A DNA stretch of 64,000 bases, from assembly GCF_010728325.1 (NCBI RefSeq), contig NZ_AP022570.1, positions 3,348,001 to 3,412,000 of the forward strand. Direction: 5' to 3'. The position numbers and the translations under genes were made by a program. Source of the stretch: Mycolicibacterium poriferae (lineage in GTDB: Bacteria; Actinomycetota; Actinomycetes; Mycobacteriales; Mycobacteriaceae). This document shows positions 56,126-64,000 of this stretch, one piece after another (the first letter of the stretch is position 1; each line of letters starts with the position of its first letter). The notes beneath the pieces were generated by a model. That model did no database searches. It had not been told where the DNA came from and saw only the letters and a program-made list of their open reading frames with translations.

Positions 56126-56722
56126 GGGTCTCCGAATCCTTTCGAACTTTCAAGATCGTCAATGTCCGATGGTATGCGTCAATTCTGGTTTGCCGAAAGC
56201 CGTTGAGCCCCTTCGATTCGGTCAAGTGTTCGTCACGCTTCGGCAACGGCGCCGCGGACGTGCCGAATTCGCTGCTCATCCAGGCAGCCGAATTCTTCAT
56301 CACACGAGCGACCTGCGGCCGTCATCGCGCCCGCCAAAGACCGGGCGCGACGACGAGCTCGGGCGAGGAGAATCAACCCGGGAGACGGGCAAGACGGCGG
56401 CCATCGGGAGCCACAGGGGAGTCCCAGGGGCGCCCGTCTTACCCTTCTTGTCGAAGGGATAGGCCCCTCGAGTCGAGGCCGACAGGATGGCCGCGCGGCC
56501 CGGCTCGGTTGGTGGTGACGGGAACCCTGGAGTCGATCTCACCTCGAGCAATGGCTGAGGGCGGGAAACCGACAACCGCCGACGGGCCAGCCGACATTGC
56601 CGAGCGAGCCGATACAGGTTTTGCACAGGAAGCGCACAGCCTCGGTGACTGGCGCGGGCGAATCGCTCTGGGGGAGGCTTGACCGAACGCGGTTACCCGA
56701 TCGAATGTCCAGGAGGTGCAAC
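56126..56722. other. Intergenic region with structured element, no confident gene
   Basis: About 600 bp upstream of the L,D-transpeptidase and the zinc-ribbon gene. I see no credible protein. At 56383-56439 AGACGGGC pairs with GCCCGTCT, enclosing a C/G-rich loop with GGGGAGTCCC. It is followed by CCCTTC/GAAGGG (56442-56458). This could be a structured leader or terminator; I match it to no riboswitch family. Confidence 0.35.
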
Positions 56723-56914
56723 ATGGCACACGACAACCGATGCACCAGTTGCCGCCGTCGACCGCGCATCGCCGACTCCGTCCTGTGCGCGTCCTGCGGT
56801 CGCCGCAGCCTGCAGGCGTCTCTCACACGCCTTCAGCAGCACACCATCCGGCAGGCCGACGCTGTTGGCGCCCGACACGACCAGGAGCACCTCCGGCGCC
56901 ACGCGGCCGGCTGA
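56723..56914 (+). CDS. Small zinc-ribbon protein
   Basis: A 63-aa basic protein: Cys pairs CTSC (residues 7-10) and CASC (22-25), 11 residues apart, form a likely zinc ribbon, followed by a helix (SLQASLTRLQQHTIRQADAV). The start has an excellent AGGAGGTG ribosome site 4 nt upstream. Function unknown. Confidence 0.72.
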   Translation: MAHDNRCTSCRRRPRIADSVLCASCGRRSLQASLTRLQQHTIRQADAVGARHDQEHLRRHAAG

Positions 56915-56932
56915 CCCTCGCCATCGACCCGG

Positions 56933-57046
56933 TCAGCGGTTGGCGTGCCATCGCCATACCACGAACCCGAGAGCGAAGACCACGAAACTGATCAGCAGCC
57001 CGAGGGTGACGTAGTCATACCAGCTGTGTAGCCCGTACCGATCCAT
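56933..57046 (-). CDS. 37-aa single-pass membrane protein
   Basis: A very small gene: ATG 57046 preceded by AAGGAGA, 38 codons with high third-position G+C, stop at 56933-56935. The peptide has a polar/aromatic N-terminus (MDRYGLHSWYDYV), one transmembrane helix (TLGLLISFVVFALGFVVW) and a basic end (RWHANR), giving a clear topology. Convergent with the zinc-ribbon gene. Function unknown. Confidence 0.7.
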   Translation of the reverse strand: MDRYGLHSWYDYVTLGLLISFVVFALGFVVWRWHANR

Positions 57047-57146
57047 CGGATTCTCCTTGCCCGGCGTTGCTGAGCGGTCCTGATCTCAGGTTGCCCGGCC
57101 GGGCGCAGCACGTACGCGTCCTTGACGGTTTCTTGACGCTCCGACC

Positions 57147-57974
57147 TCAGGTGGCGCGCCGGTAGCGGGCTTCGGCGAGGGCGAACAACCCGTAAGCCAG
57201 CAGGCCGAGGGCAATCAGCCACAGTGCCAGCTGCCCCCACCCGTTCCCGGCGAGTTCGGCCAGCAGACCGGAGAGCCCTTTGACGTTGTCGGGGTCGTAC
57301 TGCATGCCGGCCAGGAACAGAAAGACGCCGACACCGATGGTGACGGCGCCGCTTCCCGCATAGCCCAGCCGGCCGAACGCCGCGACGACGCGCTCCTTGT
57401 CCCCACTGACGTGGAGACGCTCCATGAATTCGCACTTCACGGTGTTGCGGAAGATCTGGTAGCAGCCCAGGCCTACCGCCGCAAGACCGACGACCATGAC
57501 GATCCATCGCCCACCGGGAAAACCCATCACGAGCGCGGTGGCCTGTTGCTGATTGGCACCGGTGCCGCTACCACTGCCCGGCACCGACGCCGAAAAGCCC
57601 CAGTTGGCAATCAGGATCGCCACTGCGCTCAGCGCCGCTGTACCGAACAGCAGCGCCTTGAACACGTACTTGATCCGGTCACTTGCGTCGGAGCCTTCGA
57701 CCGGATCACCGGCGATGGCCTGGGTGGCCTTCCAGATCACCAGCGCGATCAGCGCTGCCGTCAGGCCGATCAACAGGAACCTGCCCAACGGCGCCTGAGC
57801 GACCGCCTGTACGGCGCCGGTCCGACTGGCCGTCGCACGGTCGCCGGTTGCCACATTGATCGCCAACACGCCCAGTAGCGCATAAAGCAGACCCATGCCC
57901 ACCAGCCCGACGCGTGCGACTTTGGTCCGCACACCTCCCGCGCGTTCCTGCGCTCTCGTCGTCGCATGCGTCAT
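57147..57974 (-). CDS. DUF1206 family membrane protein
   Basis: A 275-aa protein with about six transmembrane helices in three related pairs (VGLVGMGLLYALLGVLAINV, LGRFLLIGLTAALIALVIWK, LGYAGSGAVTIGVGVFLFL). This is the DUF1206 architecture. ATG after AAAGGAAGTGAACGACA. Function unknown; common in actinobacteria. Confidence 0.85.
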   Translation of the reverse strand: MTHATTRAQERAGGVRTKVARVGLVGMGLLYALLGVLAINVATGDRATASRTGAVQAVAQAPLGRFLLIGLTAALIALVIWKATQAIAGDPVEGSDASDRIKYVFKALLFGTAALSAVAILIANWGFSASVPGSGSGTGANQQQATALVMGFPGGRWIVMVVGLAAVGLGCYQIFRNTVKCEFMERLHVSGDKERVVAAFGRLGYAGSGAVTIGVGVFLFLAGMQYDPDNVKGLSGLLAELAGNGWGQLALWLIALGLLAYGLFALAEARYRRAT

Positions 57975-58311
57975 TGTCGTTCACTTCCTTTGTCGTTTGA
58001 CGGTCTTCGGTGTTGGTGGAGTCGGGCATAAATGTCGCCGCGCTCGGCGGGATGGCCCACGCGCAAACGGCGTGCCACGGGGGCCAGAGAACGGTATGGA
58101 TGTCAACGCGGGTTGGAGTGTCGAAGGAACCAGAGGGCCCCGCTGCGCCAGAGCGGCCGGTGGGTGTCGTACTGCTGTTCGAGAACTTCGGCCGATCACT
58201 GTCGGCGACGGCGAATCGGCGCGACCCGCTTAGCGAGACTCAGTAGAGCAGTGCCCCGTACGCTGCCGCGTATTCGCAATGCTCGCGACCGTTACTGTCC
58301 TGTGACTATCG

Positions 58312-58428
58312 ATGTACTACTGGGGCGACATCGCCGAGATCCTGCTTGCGCTGGCGATGCTGCTCACCTGGCGGCCGACGCGTCCACGCCGGACGCACGC
58401 GGAGCAGGCTTCCGCAGCCGTGCGGTGA
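58312..58428 (+). CDS. Possible 38-aa ORF or gene remnant
   Basis: In the 57975-58363 gap, a frame starting ATG and coding MYYWGDIAEILLALAMLLTW plus a basic tail. It looks like the last membrane helix of a larger membrane protein, perhaps a CtaG-like assembly factor, with an in-frame stop three codons upstream. It overlaps the 3' end of the convergent permease gene by 65 bp. It may be a pseudogene end; weak support. The rest of the gap holds no gene. Confidence 0.3.
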   Translation: MYYWGDIAEILLALAMLLTWRPTRPRRTHAEQASAAVR

Positions 58429-59248
58429 CGACCCCGCGCCGGGGATTGAACAGATAGACCAGCGCGAACACGATGCCGTTGACGAGAACCACCATCGGCC
58501 CGGACGCCGTGTCGAGGTAGTAACTCGCGTACAGGCCCACCATCGCGCACACCGCGGCGAGACCGGGCGCGATGAGCAGCATTCTGGCGAACCGGTCGGT
58601 GAGGAGATAGGCGGTCGCTCCCGGGGTGATCAGCAGCGCCACGACCAGCACCACCCCGACAGCCTGCAGCGCGACCACCGCGGTCAGCGCCAGCAGCCCG
58701 AGCAGGACCGCACCCAGCCGTCGCGGGTTCAGGCCGATGGCGTGGGCGTGCGTGGGATCGAATGCGTAGAGGGTGAAGTCGCGGCGCTTGGCGAGCAGCA
58801 CGATCAGCACCGCCGCACCGATCACCACCACCTGGATCAGGTCCGAGCGCGAGGCCCCCAGCAGGTTTCCGAAGATGATGTGGTTGAGGTCGACGTGGCT
58901 GGGCGTCACCGACACCAGCGTGAGCCCGAGGGCGAAGAACGTCGTGAACACCACCCCGATGGCGGCATCCTCCTTGACCCGGCTGGTGTTGCGCACCACG
59001 CCGATGAGCGCCACGGCCAGGAAGCCGCAGATCACCGCGCCCACCGCGAACGGGACGCCGACGACGTAAGCGAGCACCACCCCGGGCAGCACCGAGTGCG
59101 AGACCGCGTCACCCATCAGCGACCAGCCGATGAGGACCAGCCAGCACGACAACGTGGCGCACACCACCGACGCGGTGAGGGTGATCAGCGTGGCCCGCAC
59201 CATGAAGTCCAACTGCATCGGCTCGGCCAGGAAATCGGCGACACCCAT
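58364..59248 (-). CDS. Metal (Mn/Zn-type) ABC transporter permease
   Basis: A 294-aa ABC-3 family permease with about eight helices, the N-terminal pattern LIGWSLMGDAVSHSVLPGVV and late RMLLIAPGLAAVCAMVGLYASYYLD-type segments. It is the last gene of a three-gene uptake operon with the ATPase and lipoprotein; its ATG overlaps the ATPase stop by 1 bp. Substrate is Mn2+ or Zn2+ by family. Confidence 0.92.
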   Translation of the reverse strand: MGVADFLAEPMQLDFMVRATLITLTASVVCATLSCWLVLIGWSLMGDAVSHSVLPGVVLAYVVGVPFAVGAVICGFLAVALIGVVRNTSRVKEDAAIGVVFTTFFALGLTLVSVTPSHVDLNHIIFGNLLGASRSDLIQVVVIGAAVLIVLLAKRRDFTLYAFDPTHAHAIGLNPRRLGAVLLGLLALTAVVALQAVGVVLVVALLITPGATAYLLTDRFARMLLIAPGLAAVCAMVGLYASYYLDTASGPMVVLVNGIVFALVYLFNPRRGVVTARLRKPAPRASGVDASAAR

Positions 59249-59988
59249 CAGCTCTCCCGGCTTTCGCCCAACACGTCGATCCCGAATGCCCGAGCGAGAT
59301 TCTGGGGCTGCAGCACCTCGCCCGGCGCGGCGTGCATCAGCACCGTGCGCATCAACAGCACGGCTTCGTCAGCCAGCCCGGGCAGGGCCTGCAGGTCGTG
59401 CGTGGACACCAGGATCGTCGCGCCGCCGGAGGCGAGGTCACGCAGCAGTCGGCTGATCGTGGCTTCGGTGCGCTTGTCGACACCGGCGAAGGGTTCGTCG
59501 AGCAGCAGGATGGAGGCGCCCTGGGCGATGCACCGGGCCAGGAACGCTCGTTTGCGCTGTCCACCCGACAGCTGACCGATCTGGCGGTCCCGGTAATCGG
59601 TGAGTTCCACCCGCTCGAGCGCATCCGCGACCGCGGCCCGATCCGCCGGGCGGGTCCGCCGGGTGGGGCCCATGTGGCCGTACCGCCCGGTCAGCACGAC
59701 ATCGCGCACCGACAACGGGAACTGCCAGTCGACGTCCTCGCTTTGCGGCATGTAGCCGATGAGCCCGGCCCGCCGCGCCGCGGCGGGGCTGCCGCCGTTG
59801 ATCGCCACCGTGCCGGCGAGGGGCCGCACGATGCCCATGATCGTCTTGAGCAGGGTCGACTTGCCCGAGCCGTTCATGCCGACCAGTCCACACACCCGAC
59901 CCGAGCCGATGTGGACCGTGGCGTCGTCCAGGGCGGGCACCGAGCCGTACCGGACGGTGACGGAATCGACGGCGATCGCCGGCGTCAC
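59248..59988 (-). CDS. Metal ABC transporter ATP-binding protein
   Basis: A 246-aa ABC ATPase: Walker A GMNGSGKSTLLKTI near residue 38, Q-loop GYMPQSEDVDWQFPLSVRDV (characteristic of the Mn/Zn uptake branch), signature LSGGQRKRAFLARC and Walker B ILLLDEPFAGVD. GTG/ATG overlap with the lipoprotein gene by 4 bp. Confidence 0.93.
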   Translation of the reverse strand: MTPAIAVDSVTVRYGSVPALDDATVHIGSGRVCGLVGMNGSGKSTLLKTIMGIVRPLAGTVAINGGSPAAARRAGLIGYMPQSEDVDWQFPLSVRDVVLTGRYGHMGPTRRTRPADRAAVADALERVELTDYRDRQIGQLSGGQRKRAFLARCIAQGASILLLDEPFAGVDKRTEATISRLLRDLASGGATILVSTHDLQALPGLADEAVLLMRTVLMHAAPGEVLQPQNLARAFGIDVLGESRES

Positions 59989-60929
59989 GGCGTGCGGCTG
60001 GCCGTCAGGGCCGCGGCGATGGTGTCGGCGTCGTGGCGGATCAACTCGAGATAGGTGGGCACCGGGCCGTCGGCGGCCGACAGCGAGTCGACGTACAGGG
60101 TGCCGCCGTAGCGGGCGCCGGTGGCCTCCACCACCCGCTGCATCGGCGCGTCGGACACCGTCGACTCGCAGAACACGGCGGGCACCGTGTTCTCGGCGAC
60201 GAAATCGATGGTCGAGGCGATCTGCTGCGGGGTCGCCTGCTGTTCGGCGTTCACCGGCCAGATGTACTTCTCCGTCAAACCGGTGTCACGCGCCAGGTAG
60301 GAGAATGCGCCCTCACAGGTCACCAGCGCCCGTTGCGAGGTCGGCACCTCACGCAACTGCTCGACCAGATCGTCCTGGACCTGCTGCAGCTCGGCGCGGT
60401 AGCGCGCGGCGTTGGCCTGGTAGTCCGCGGCGTGTGCAGGGTCGAGGTCGGCGAAGGCCGCTGCGGCGTTGTCGGCGTAGATCTGCACGTTCAGCGGCGA
60501 CATCCAGGCATGCGGATTGGGCAAACCGGCGTAGGCGTCTGCGCTGATGCTGATGGGCTCGATGCCGTCGCTGAGCACGACGTGCGGCACGTCGATGTCG
60601 TCGACGAACTGGGCGAACCATGCCTCCAGGTTCAGACCGTTGTCGAGGATCAGATCCGCCCTGGCAGCCTTCTTGATGTCGCCGGGGGTCGGTTCGTAGC
60701 CGTGGATCTCGGCGCCGGGTTTGGTGATGGACTCGACCTGCAGATGCTCCCCGGCGACGTTGGCGGCGATATCGGCCAGCACCGTGAAGGTGGTGAGCAC
60801 CACCGGGCGGCCACCGTCGTCCGAGTCGGCGTCCTGCGGGCCACTGCCTGGCGCGCACGCGCACGCCACGGTGGTGGCGAGCACGGTCAGGATCGCCGCC
60901 ACGCGGTGAGGTCCGGTCATCACACGCAA
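59985..60929 (-). CDS. Metal-binding lipoprotein (ZnuA/PsaA-type substrate-binding protein)
   Basis: A 314-aa cluster A-I binding protein. Signal peptide with lipobox-like TVACAC near residues 20-25. Metal ligands fit His in AEIHGYEPTP, His in LPNPHAWMSP, Glu in TCEGAFSYL and Asp in LYVDSLS. It lacks the His-rich loop typical of ZnuA, so Mn2+ is slightly favoured (inference). First gene of the operon. Confidence 0.92.
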   Translation of the reverse strand: MRVMTGPHRVAAILTVLATTVACACAPGSGPQDADSDDGGRPVVLTTFTVLADIAANVAGEHLQVESITKPGAEIHGYEPTPGDIKKAARADLILDNGLNLEAWFAQFVDDIDVPHVVLSDGIEPISISADAYAGLPNPHAWMSPLNVQIYADNAAAAFADLDPAHAADYQANAARYRAELQQVQDDLVEQLREVPTSQRALVTCEGAFSYLARDTGLTEKYIWPVNAEQQATPQQIASTIDFVAENTVPAVFCESTVSDAPMQRVVEATGARYGGTLYVDSLSAADGPVPTYLELIRHDADTIAAALTASRTP

Positions 60930-60959
60930 TACCTGGAGTTTCGGGAGCTACTATCCGAT

Positions 60960-60977
60960 TTTTCGGGTAGCCGAAAA
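60960..60977. promoter_or_regulatory. DtxR/MntR-like operator palindrome
   Basis: TTTTCGGGTAGCCGAAAA: a perfect 7-bp inverted repeat with a 4-bp centre, 31 bp upstream of the lipoprotein start in an AT-richer patch. DtxR-family metalloregulators (IdeR, MntR) bind A/T-flanked GG/CC palindromes of about this size, so metal-responsive repression is likely. Confidence 0.65.
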
Positions 60978-61017
60978 TATAGCGGCGGGCCTGACGGGGT
61001 CGCAACCAGGGCCGGTC

Positions 61018-63510
61018 TTACCGGGAGGCGGTGGCCGCGTCGGTCGTCTGCGCGTCGCGGCTGAAGCGGTTGCGCAGCAGCGACACCGCCTTGGTGAGCA
61101 GGATCCCGACGACCAGAGAGGCGAGCACCCCGGGCAGCGGGTGTCCGTCGAACAGCGCGTAGACCTGGTAGTGGGTCAGGTAGGTGAACAACGACGCCTC
61201 GGCCAGCCATCCGGCGATCACCGTCACCCCGGCGGGACAACGGATCGCAGGCAGCCAGATCAGCAGGGTCAGACCTGCGAACACCAACACCGTCCGGTAG
61301 GTCTCGTCGAAGTAGCCGTAAAGGCCGATCGCGAGCACCGCGGTCACCAGCGCGCGCTGCCATCCCGCCGACGCTTTCGCCGCCGCCCAGCCGGCTGCGA
61401 AGAACCAGAAGGTCAACACCGTGAACCAGGCATCGTTGCCGAGCCCGAGGCCCAGCACGTCATAGCGCAGGGCCAGGCCGAGTGCCAGAAAGGCCATGGC
61501 GACCAGGAACGGGCGTCGACGCTCGACGCGGTCGGCTACCGGCCACCAGAACACCACGGCGAGTGCGACCAGAATCCACACCAACGCCTCGACGAACCAC
61601 AGCCGACCGGCCGTCATGCTGTCGTCGGGGCCCAGAATCTTCTGCAGCAGAAGCAGATTCGTCGGGTGATAATCGTCGGTGAGCGCCAGCATCAGCGCGA
61701 TCCACAGGATCGAGGGCACGGCGATCCAGGCGATCGTCGAACGCAGGTGACGGCTGCGGTCCCGGCGCGGCAGCGGGGTCAGACAGAAGCGGCCGAAGTT
61801 GTATCCGGCAACTCCGAGCAGCACGTGTGCACCGCCCCACACTTCGAACAGCTCGGCATGCGATCCGACGATCAGCACGATCGCCACGGCGCGCAGGGCG
61901 ACGCTGGTCTCCATGGTCGAGGCCCACCACGACCGTCGACGGGTCGGCTGCGCGGTCGACTCCAGGTCGGCGATCGGTCGCCGGTGCCAGTCGGCCGGCA
62001 GATGGCCGAGCGCCCGCTCGAGCCGCACCGACAGCGCGACGTAGGACAGCGAGTTGCCGCCCAGGTCGACGAAACTGCGGTCGCCGGTGACGTCCCGAGG
62101 ATCCAGGTGCAGCGCTTCGGCGAACAGGCCGCGTAGATCGGCCCCGTCCGTCGGCGCCGGCTCGCGGCGGGCGAGTTCGCGGACGGCCCGGTAATCGGGC
62201 TTGTTGGAGGCGGTGTGCGGCAGGGCGGCGACGCGTACCGCGGTCACCGCCGCCGGTGGCAGCCCGGCCGCATCGGCGGCCGCACGCGACACCTCCGGTT
62301 CCCCGGGCGCACCGGAGTAGGCGAGTGCGATCCGGTCTCCGTCACCGGTGCACATCGCGGTCACGCCCCGGCCGCGCAGCTGCGCTTCGAGTTGCTGCAG
62401 GTCGATGCGCAGCCCGAACATCTTGACGAAGCGGCTCGCGCGGCCGATCACCTCGTAGAGTCCGTCGGCGCCCTGCCTGGCGATGTCGCCGGTACGCAGT
62501 TCTGCCAGGGTGCTGCCGCGCGCCAGATCGGACCGGTCCCGCGCGTACCCCATCATGACGTTCGGGCCCTGGTAGACGAGTTCGCCGGCTCCGTCGTCCC
62601 AGCCTTCGACAGGGTCGATCCGGAATGACCCGCCGGGAATCGGCCGGCCGATCGCGTCCGGCCGCGACCGGGCGAGTTCCGGTGGCAGGTAAGCCATTCG
62701 GGCGGTCGCCTCGGTCGCGCCGTACATCACGAAGAAACGCCAGCCGGACCGTTCGCCGAGTTCGGCGTAGGCCCGCACCCGCTCGGGAGCCAACCGTCCA
62801 CCGGCCTGGGTCAGGTAGCGCAGGTCGGGCAGATCCATGTCGGCGAAACCCACCCGGTCGAGCAGATCGAACGTGTAGGGCACACCGGCCAGGGAGGTAC
62901 CACGGTGACGCCGGAACAGCTCCCAGAACTCGTCGTCGACCACCGACGTGTCGGTCAGGATCAGGCCCGCGCCGACGAGCAGGTGGCTGTGGATGACCGA
63001 CAGCCCGTAGCAGTACGACATCGGCAGTGTCGTGGCGGCCCGGTCGGTGTCGCGCAGTTGCAGGTACTCGGCGATGGCGCGGGCGTTGGTGATCACGTTG
63101 TGCGCGGACAGCCGCACCAGTTTCGGTGAACCGGTGCTGCCCGAGGTGGAGAGCAGCAACACCAGATCGGGGTGCAGAGGGCGGGCGGATCCCGGGTCGG
63201 CCGAGCGGATCTCCCGGATACCGTCGCCGTCGATGACGACGTCCGGAGCGTAGGTGGCCGTGATCTCCGGATACGGCCGCCCGGCCGGCATCGGCAGCAC
63301 GACGTGCCCGGCGGCCAGCGCACCCAGATAGTGCACCAGGGTGTGGAGGTCGTTATGGGTTTCCAGCAGCACCAGCCGCCGCACCCCGGCCAGTTGCGTG
63401 GCGACCGCAGCGGCGCGGGCAGCCAGATCCCGGTAGCTCAGCAGCTCGGTCCGGGTCGCCACCGCCAGACGCTCACCGTGGCGGGACAGCCCCTCGATCA
63501 GACCGTTCAT
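61018..63510 (-). CDS. Adenylation-carrier-membrane acyltransferase-like fusion protein
   Basis: An 830-aa protein in three parts. Residues ~1-460 are an AMP-forming adenylation domain with A3 [32 protein letters not shown] and the late Lys in TASNKPDYR. Residues ~470-535 are a carrier domain with the phosphopantetheine Ser in DLGGNSLSY. Residues ~555-820 hold about ten transmembrane helices like acyltransferase-3 proteins. This looks like a self-contained system that activates an acyl or aminoacyl group and passes it to an envelope acceptor (inference). Its ATG overlaps the ABC ATPase stop by 4 bp. Confidence 0.82.
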   Translation of the reverse strand: MNGLIEGLSRHGERLAVATRTELLSYRDLAARAAAVATQLAGVRRLVLLETHNDLHTLVHYLGALAAGHVVLPMPAGRPYPEITATYAPDVVIDGDGIREIRSADPGSARPLHPDLVLLLSTSGSTGSPKLVRLSAHNVITNARAIAEYLQLRDTDRAATTLPMSYCYGLSVIHSHLLVGAGLILTDTSVVDDEFWELFRRHRGTSLAGVPYTFDLLDRVGFADMDLPDLRYLTQAGGRLAPERVRAYAELGERSGWRFFVMYGATEATARMAYLPPELARSRPDAIGRPIPGGSFRIDPVEGWDDGAGELVYQGPNVMMGYARDRSDLARGSTLAELRTGDIARQGADGLYEVIGRASRFVKMFGLRIDLQQLEAQLRGRGVTAMCTGDGDRIALAYSGAPGEPEVSRAAADAAGLPPAAVTAVRVAALPHTASNKPDYRAVRELARREPAPTDGADLRGLFAEALHLDPRDVTGDRSFVDLGGNSLSYVALSVRLERALGHLPADWHRRPIADLESTAQPTRRRSWWASTMETSVALRAVAIVLIVGSHAELFEVWGGAHVLLGVAGYNFGRFCLTPLPRRDRSRHLRSTIAWIAVPSILWIALMLALTDDYHPTNLLLLQKILGPDDSMTAGRLWFVEALVWILVALAVVFWWPVADRVERRRPFLVAMAFLALGLALRYDVLGLGLGNDAWFTVLTFWFFAAGWAAAKASAGWQRALVTAVLAIGLYGYFDETYRTVLVFAGLTLLIWLPAIRCPAGVTVIAGWLAEASLFTYLTHYQVYALFDGHPLPGVLASLVVGILLTKAVSLLRNRFSRDAQTTDAATASR

Positions 63511-64000
63511 CGAAAGACCACACCACTGCCCATCACGTCGATGTGCACCTTGGTGTCGACCGCAGGCGGGTCGATGCTGTGCTGGCGCACCGTGATCGGG
63601 GCGGTGTCGCCCCCCGGATCGATGGTGAGCAGCACGTCATGGCCGAGGAACTCGCTGGCGACGACGGTGCCGACGCCGGTCTGTCGCTCGCTGTCGGATG
63701 CCTCGGTGCCCATCAGCTGCTCCGGTCGCAACATCAGTGTCGCCGCACCGTCGGTGCCGGGCGGGTCGACGGGCACGCTGCCCAGGACGCAGTCGGCCAC
63801 ACCGGAACGCACGGTGCACGGCACGAACACGCACTCACCGAGGAACTCGGCGGTGAACCGGTCCACCGGGTGGCGGTACACCTCGCGGGGACTGCCGACC
63901 TGCGTGAAGCGCCCGTGTCGCATCACCGCGACCCGGTCGGCGATCGACATCGCCTCCTCCTGGTCGTGCGTCACGACCAGGGTCGTGACACCCGCCGAGG
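63507..64000 (-). CDS. ABC transporter ATP-binding protein, 3' part (partial)
   Basis: The last ~164 codons of a gene that continues past the window edge. It begins within the H-loop region ([20 protein letters not shown]) and continues through [16 protein letters not shown], then a TOBE-type C-terminal domain with MLRPEQL. This is the FbpC/PotA branch (iron(III), polyamine or similar import). Walker A and signature motifs lie outside the window. It is in a likely operon with the fusion gene. Confidence 0.88.
   Translation of the reverse strand, partial: SAGVTTLVVTHDQEEAMSIADRVAVMRHGRFTQVGSPREVYRHPVDRFTAEFLGECVFVPCTVRSGVADCVLGSVPVDPPGTDGAATLMLRPEQLMGTEASDSERQTGVGTVVASEFLGHDVLLTIDPGGDTAPITVRQHSIDPPAVDTKVHIDVMGSGVVFR

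Noticed and set aside
56203..56682. 160-codon + strand frame in the 56.1-56.7 kb gap
   Set aside because: Lacks a ribosome site and any recognisable domain; overlapping frames on the other strand are equally long.

Overview
This window is from a rapidly growing mycobacterium (Mycolicibacterium-type). G+C is high, many genes start with GTG, and genes are packed with 4-bp overlaps. Gene order from argR to der closely follows the Rv1657-Rv1713 region of M. tuberculosis. A complete 16S-23S-5S operon sits directly downstream of tyrS. That is the position of rrnB, the second rRNA operon found in fast growers and absent from M. tuberculosis. The 16S helix-18 region has the short form typical of rapid growers. 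No species call is made.

1-12.3 kb holds the argR end, argG and argH, a convergent ABC-F ATPase, a lipase/acyl-CoA-synthetase fusion (Rv1683-like), a small secreted protein, a Trm112-like protein, a reverse-strand TetR/ABC-2 exporter operon, an HSL-type esterase and mpg. 12.3-19.5 kb holds tyrS and rrnB, with promoter, boxB/boxA-like leader and a strong hairpin terminator. 19.5-37.5 kb is conserved housekeeping: a TPR-like protein, a HAD phosphatase, a 59-aa protein, tlyA, NAD kinase, recN, the steA and mctB/steB pair, pyrG, Nudix, xerD, an O-methyltransferase, parA-like, scpA, scpB, rluB, cmk and der. 37.6-41.0 kb carries two TSUP permeases, the second preceded by a short ORF ending in tandem cysteines, and an Fe-S photolyase-like gene.

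41.14-51.83 kb is a 10.6-kb integrated element in a tRNA-Pro(GGG) gene, bounded by a perfect 45-bp direct repeat. It has a tyrosine integrase, an excisionase-like protein, a D5/SF3-type helicase, a WhiB-like protein, a scaffold-like protein, an HK97-type capsid protein and a MuF-like head protein. I see no portal, terminase, protease, tail or lysis genes. This resembles the small phiRv1/phiRv2-type prophage-like elements and phage satellites. Near the right end is a lower-G+C, reverse-strand accessory cassette of unknown function. Paired GTACAGCAAC repeats lie inside both ends and may be integrase arm sites.

Beyond the element are an integrase fossil, a wHTH-nucleotidyltransferase/HEPN pair (a probable toxin-antitoxin module) behind two operator-like repeats exactly 20 bp apart, and secreted proteins (CAP domain, Pro/Val-rich, L,D-transpeptidase). 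Then come two very small genes (a zinc ribbon and a 37-aa membrane protein), a DUF1206 membrane protein, and a Mn/Zn-type ABC uptake operon behind a DtxR/MntR-like palindrome. The window ends with a three-part adenylation/carrier/membrane-acyltransferase-like protein and the 3' part of an ABC ATPase gene running off the edge.
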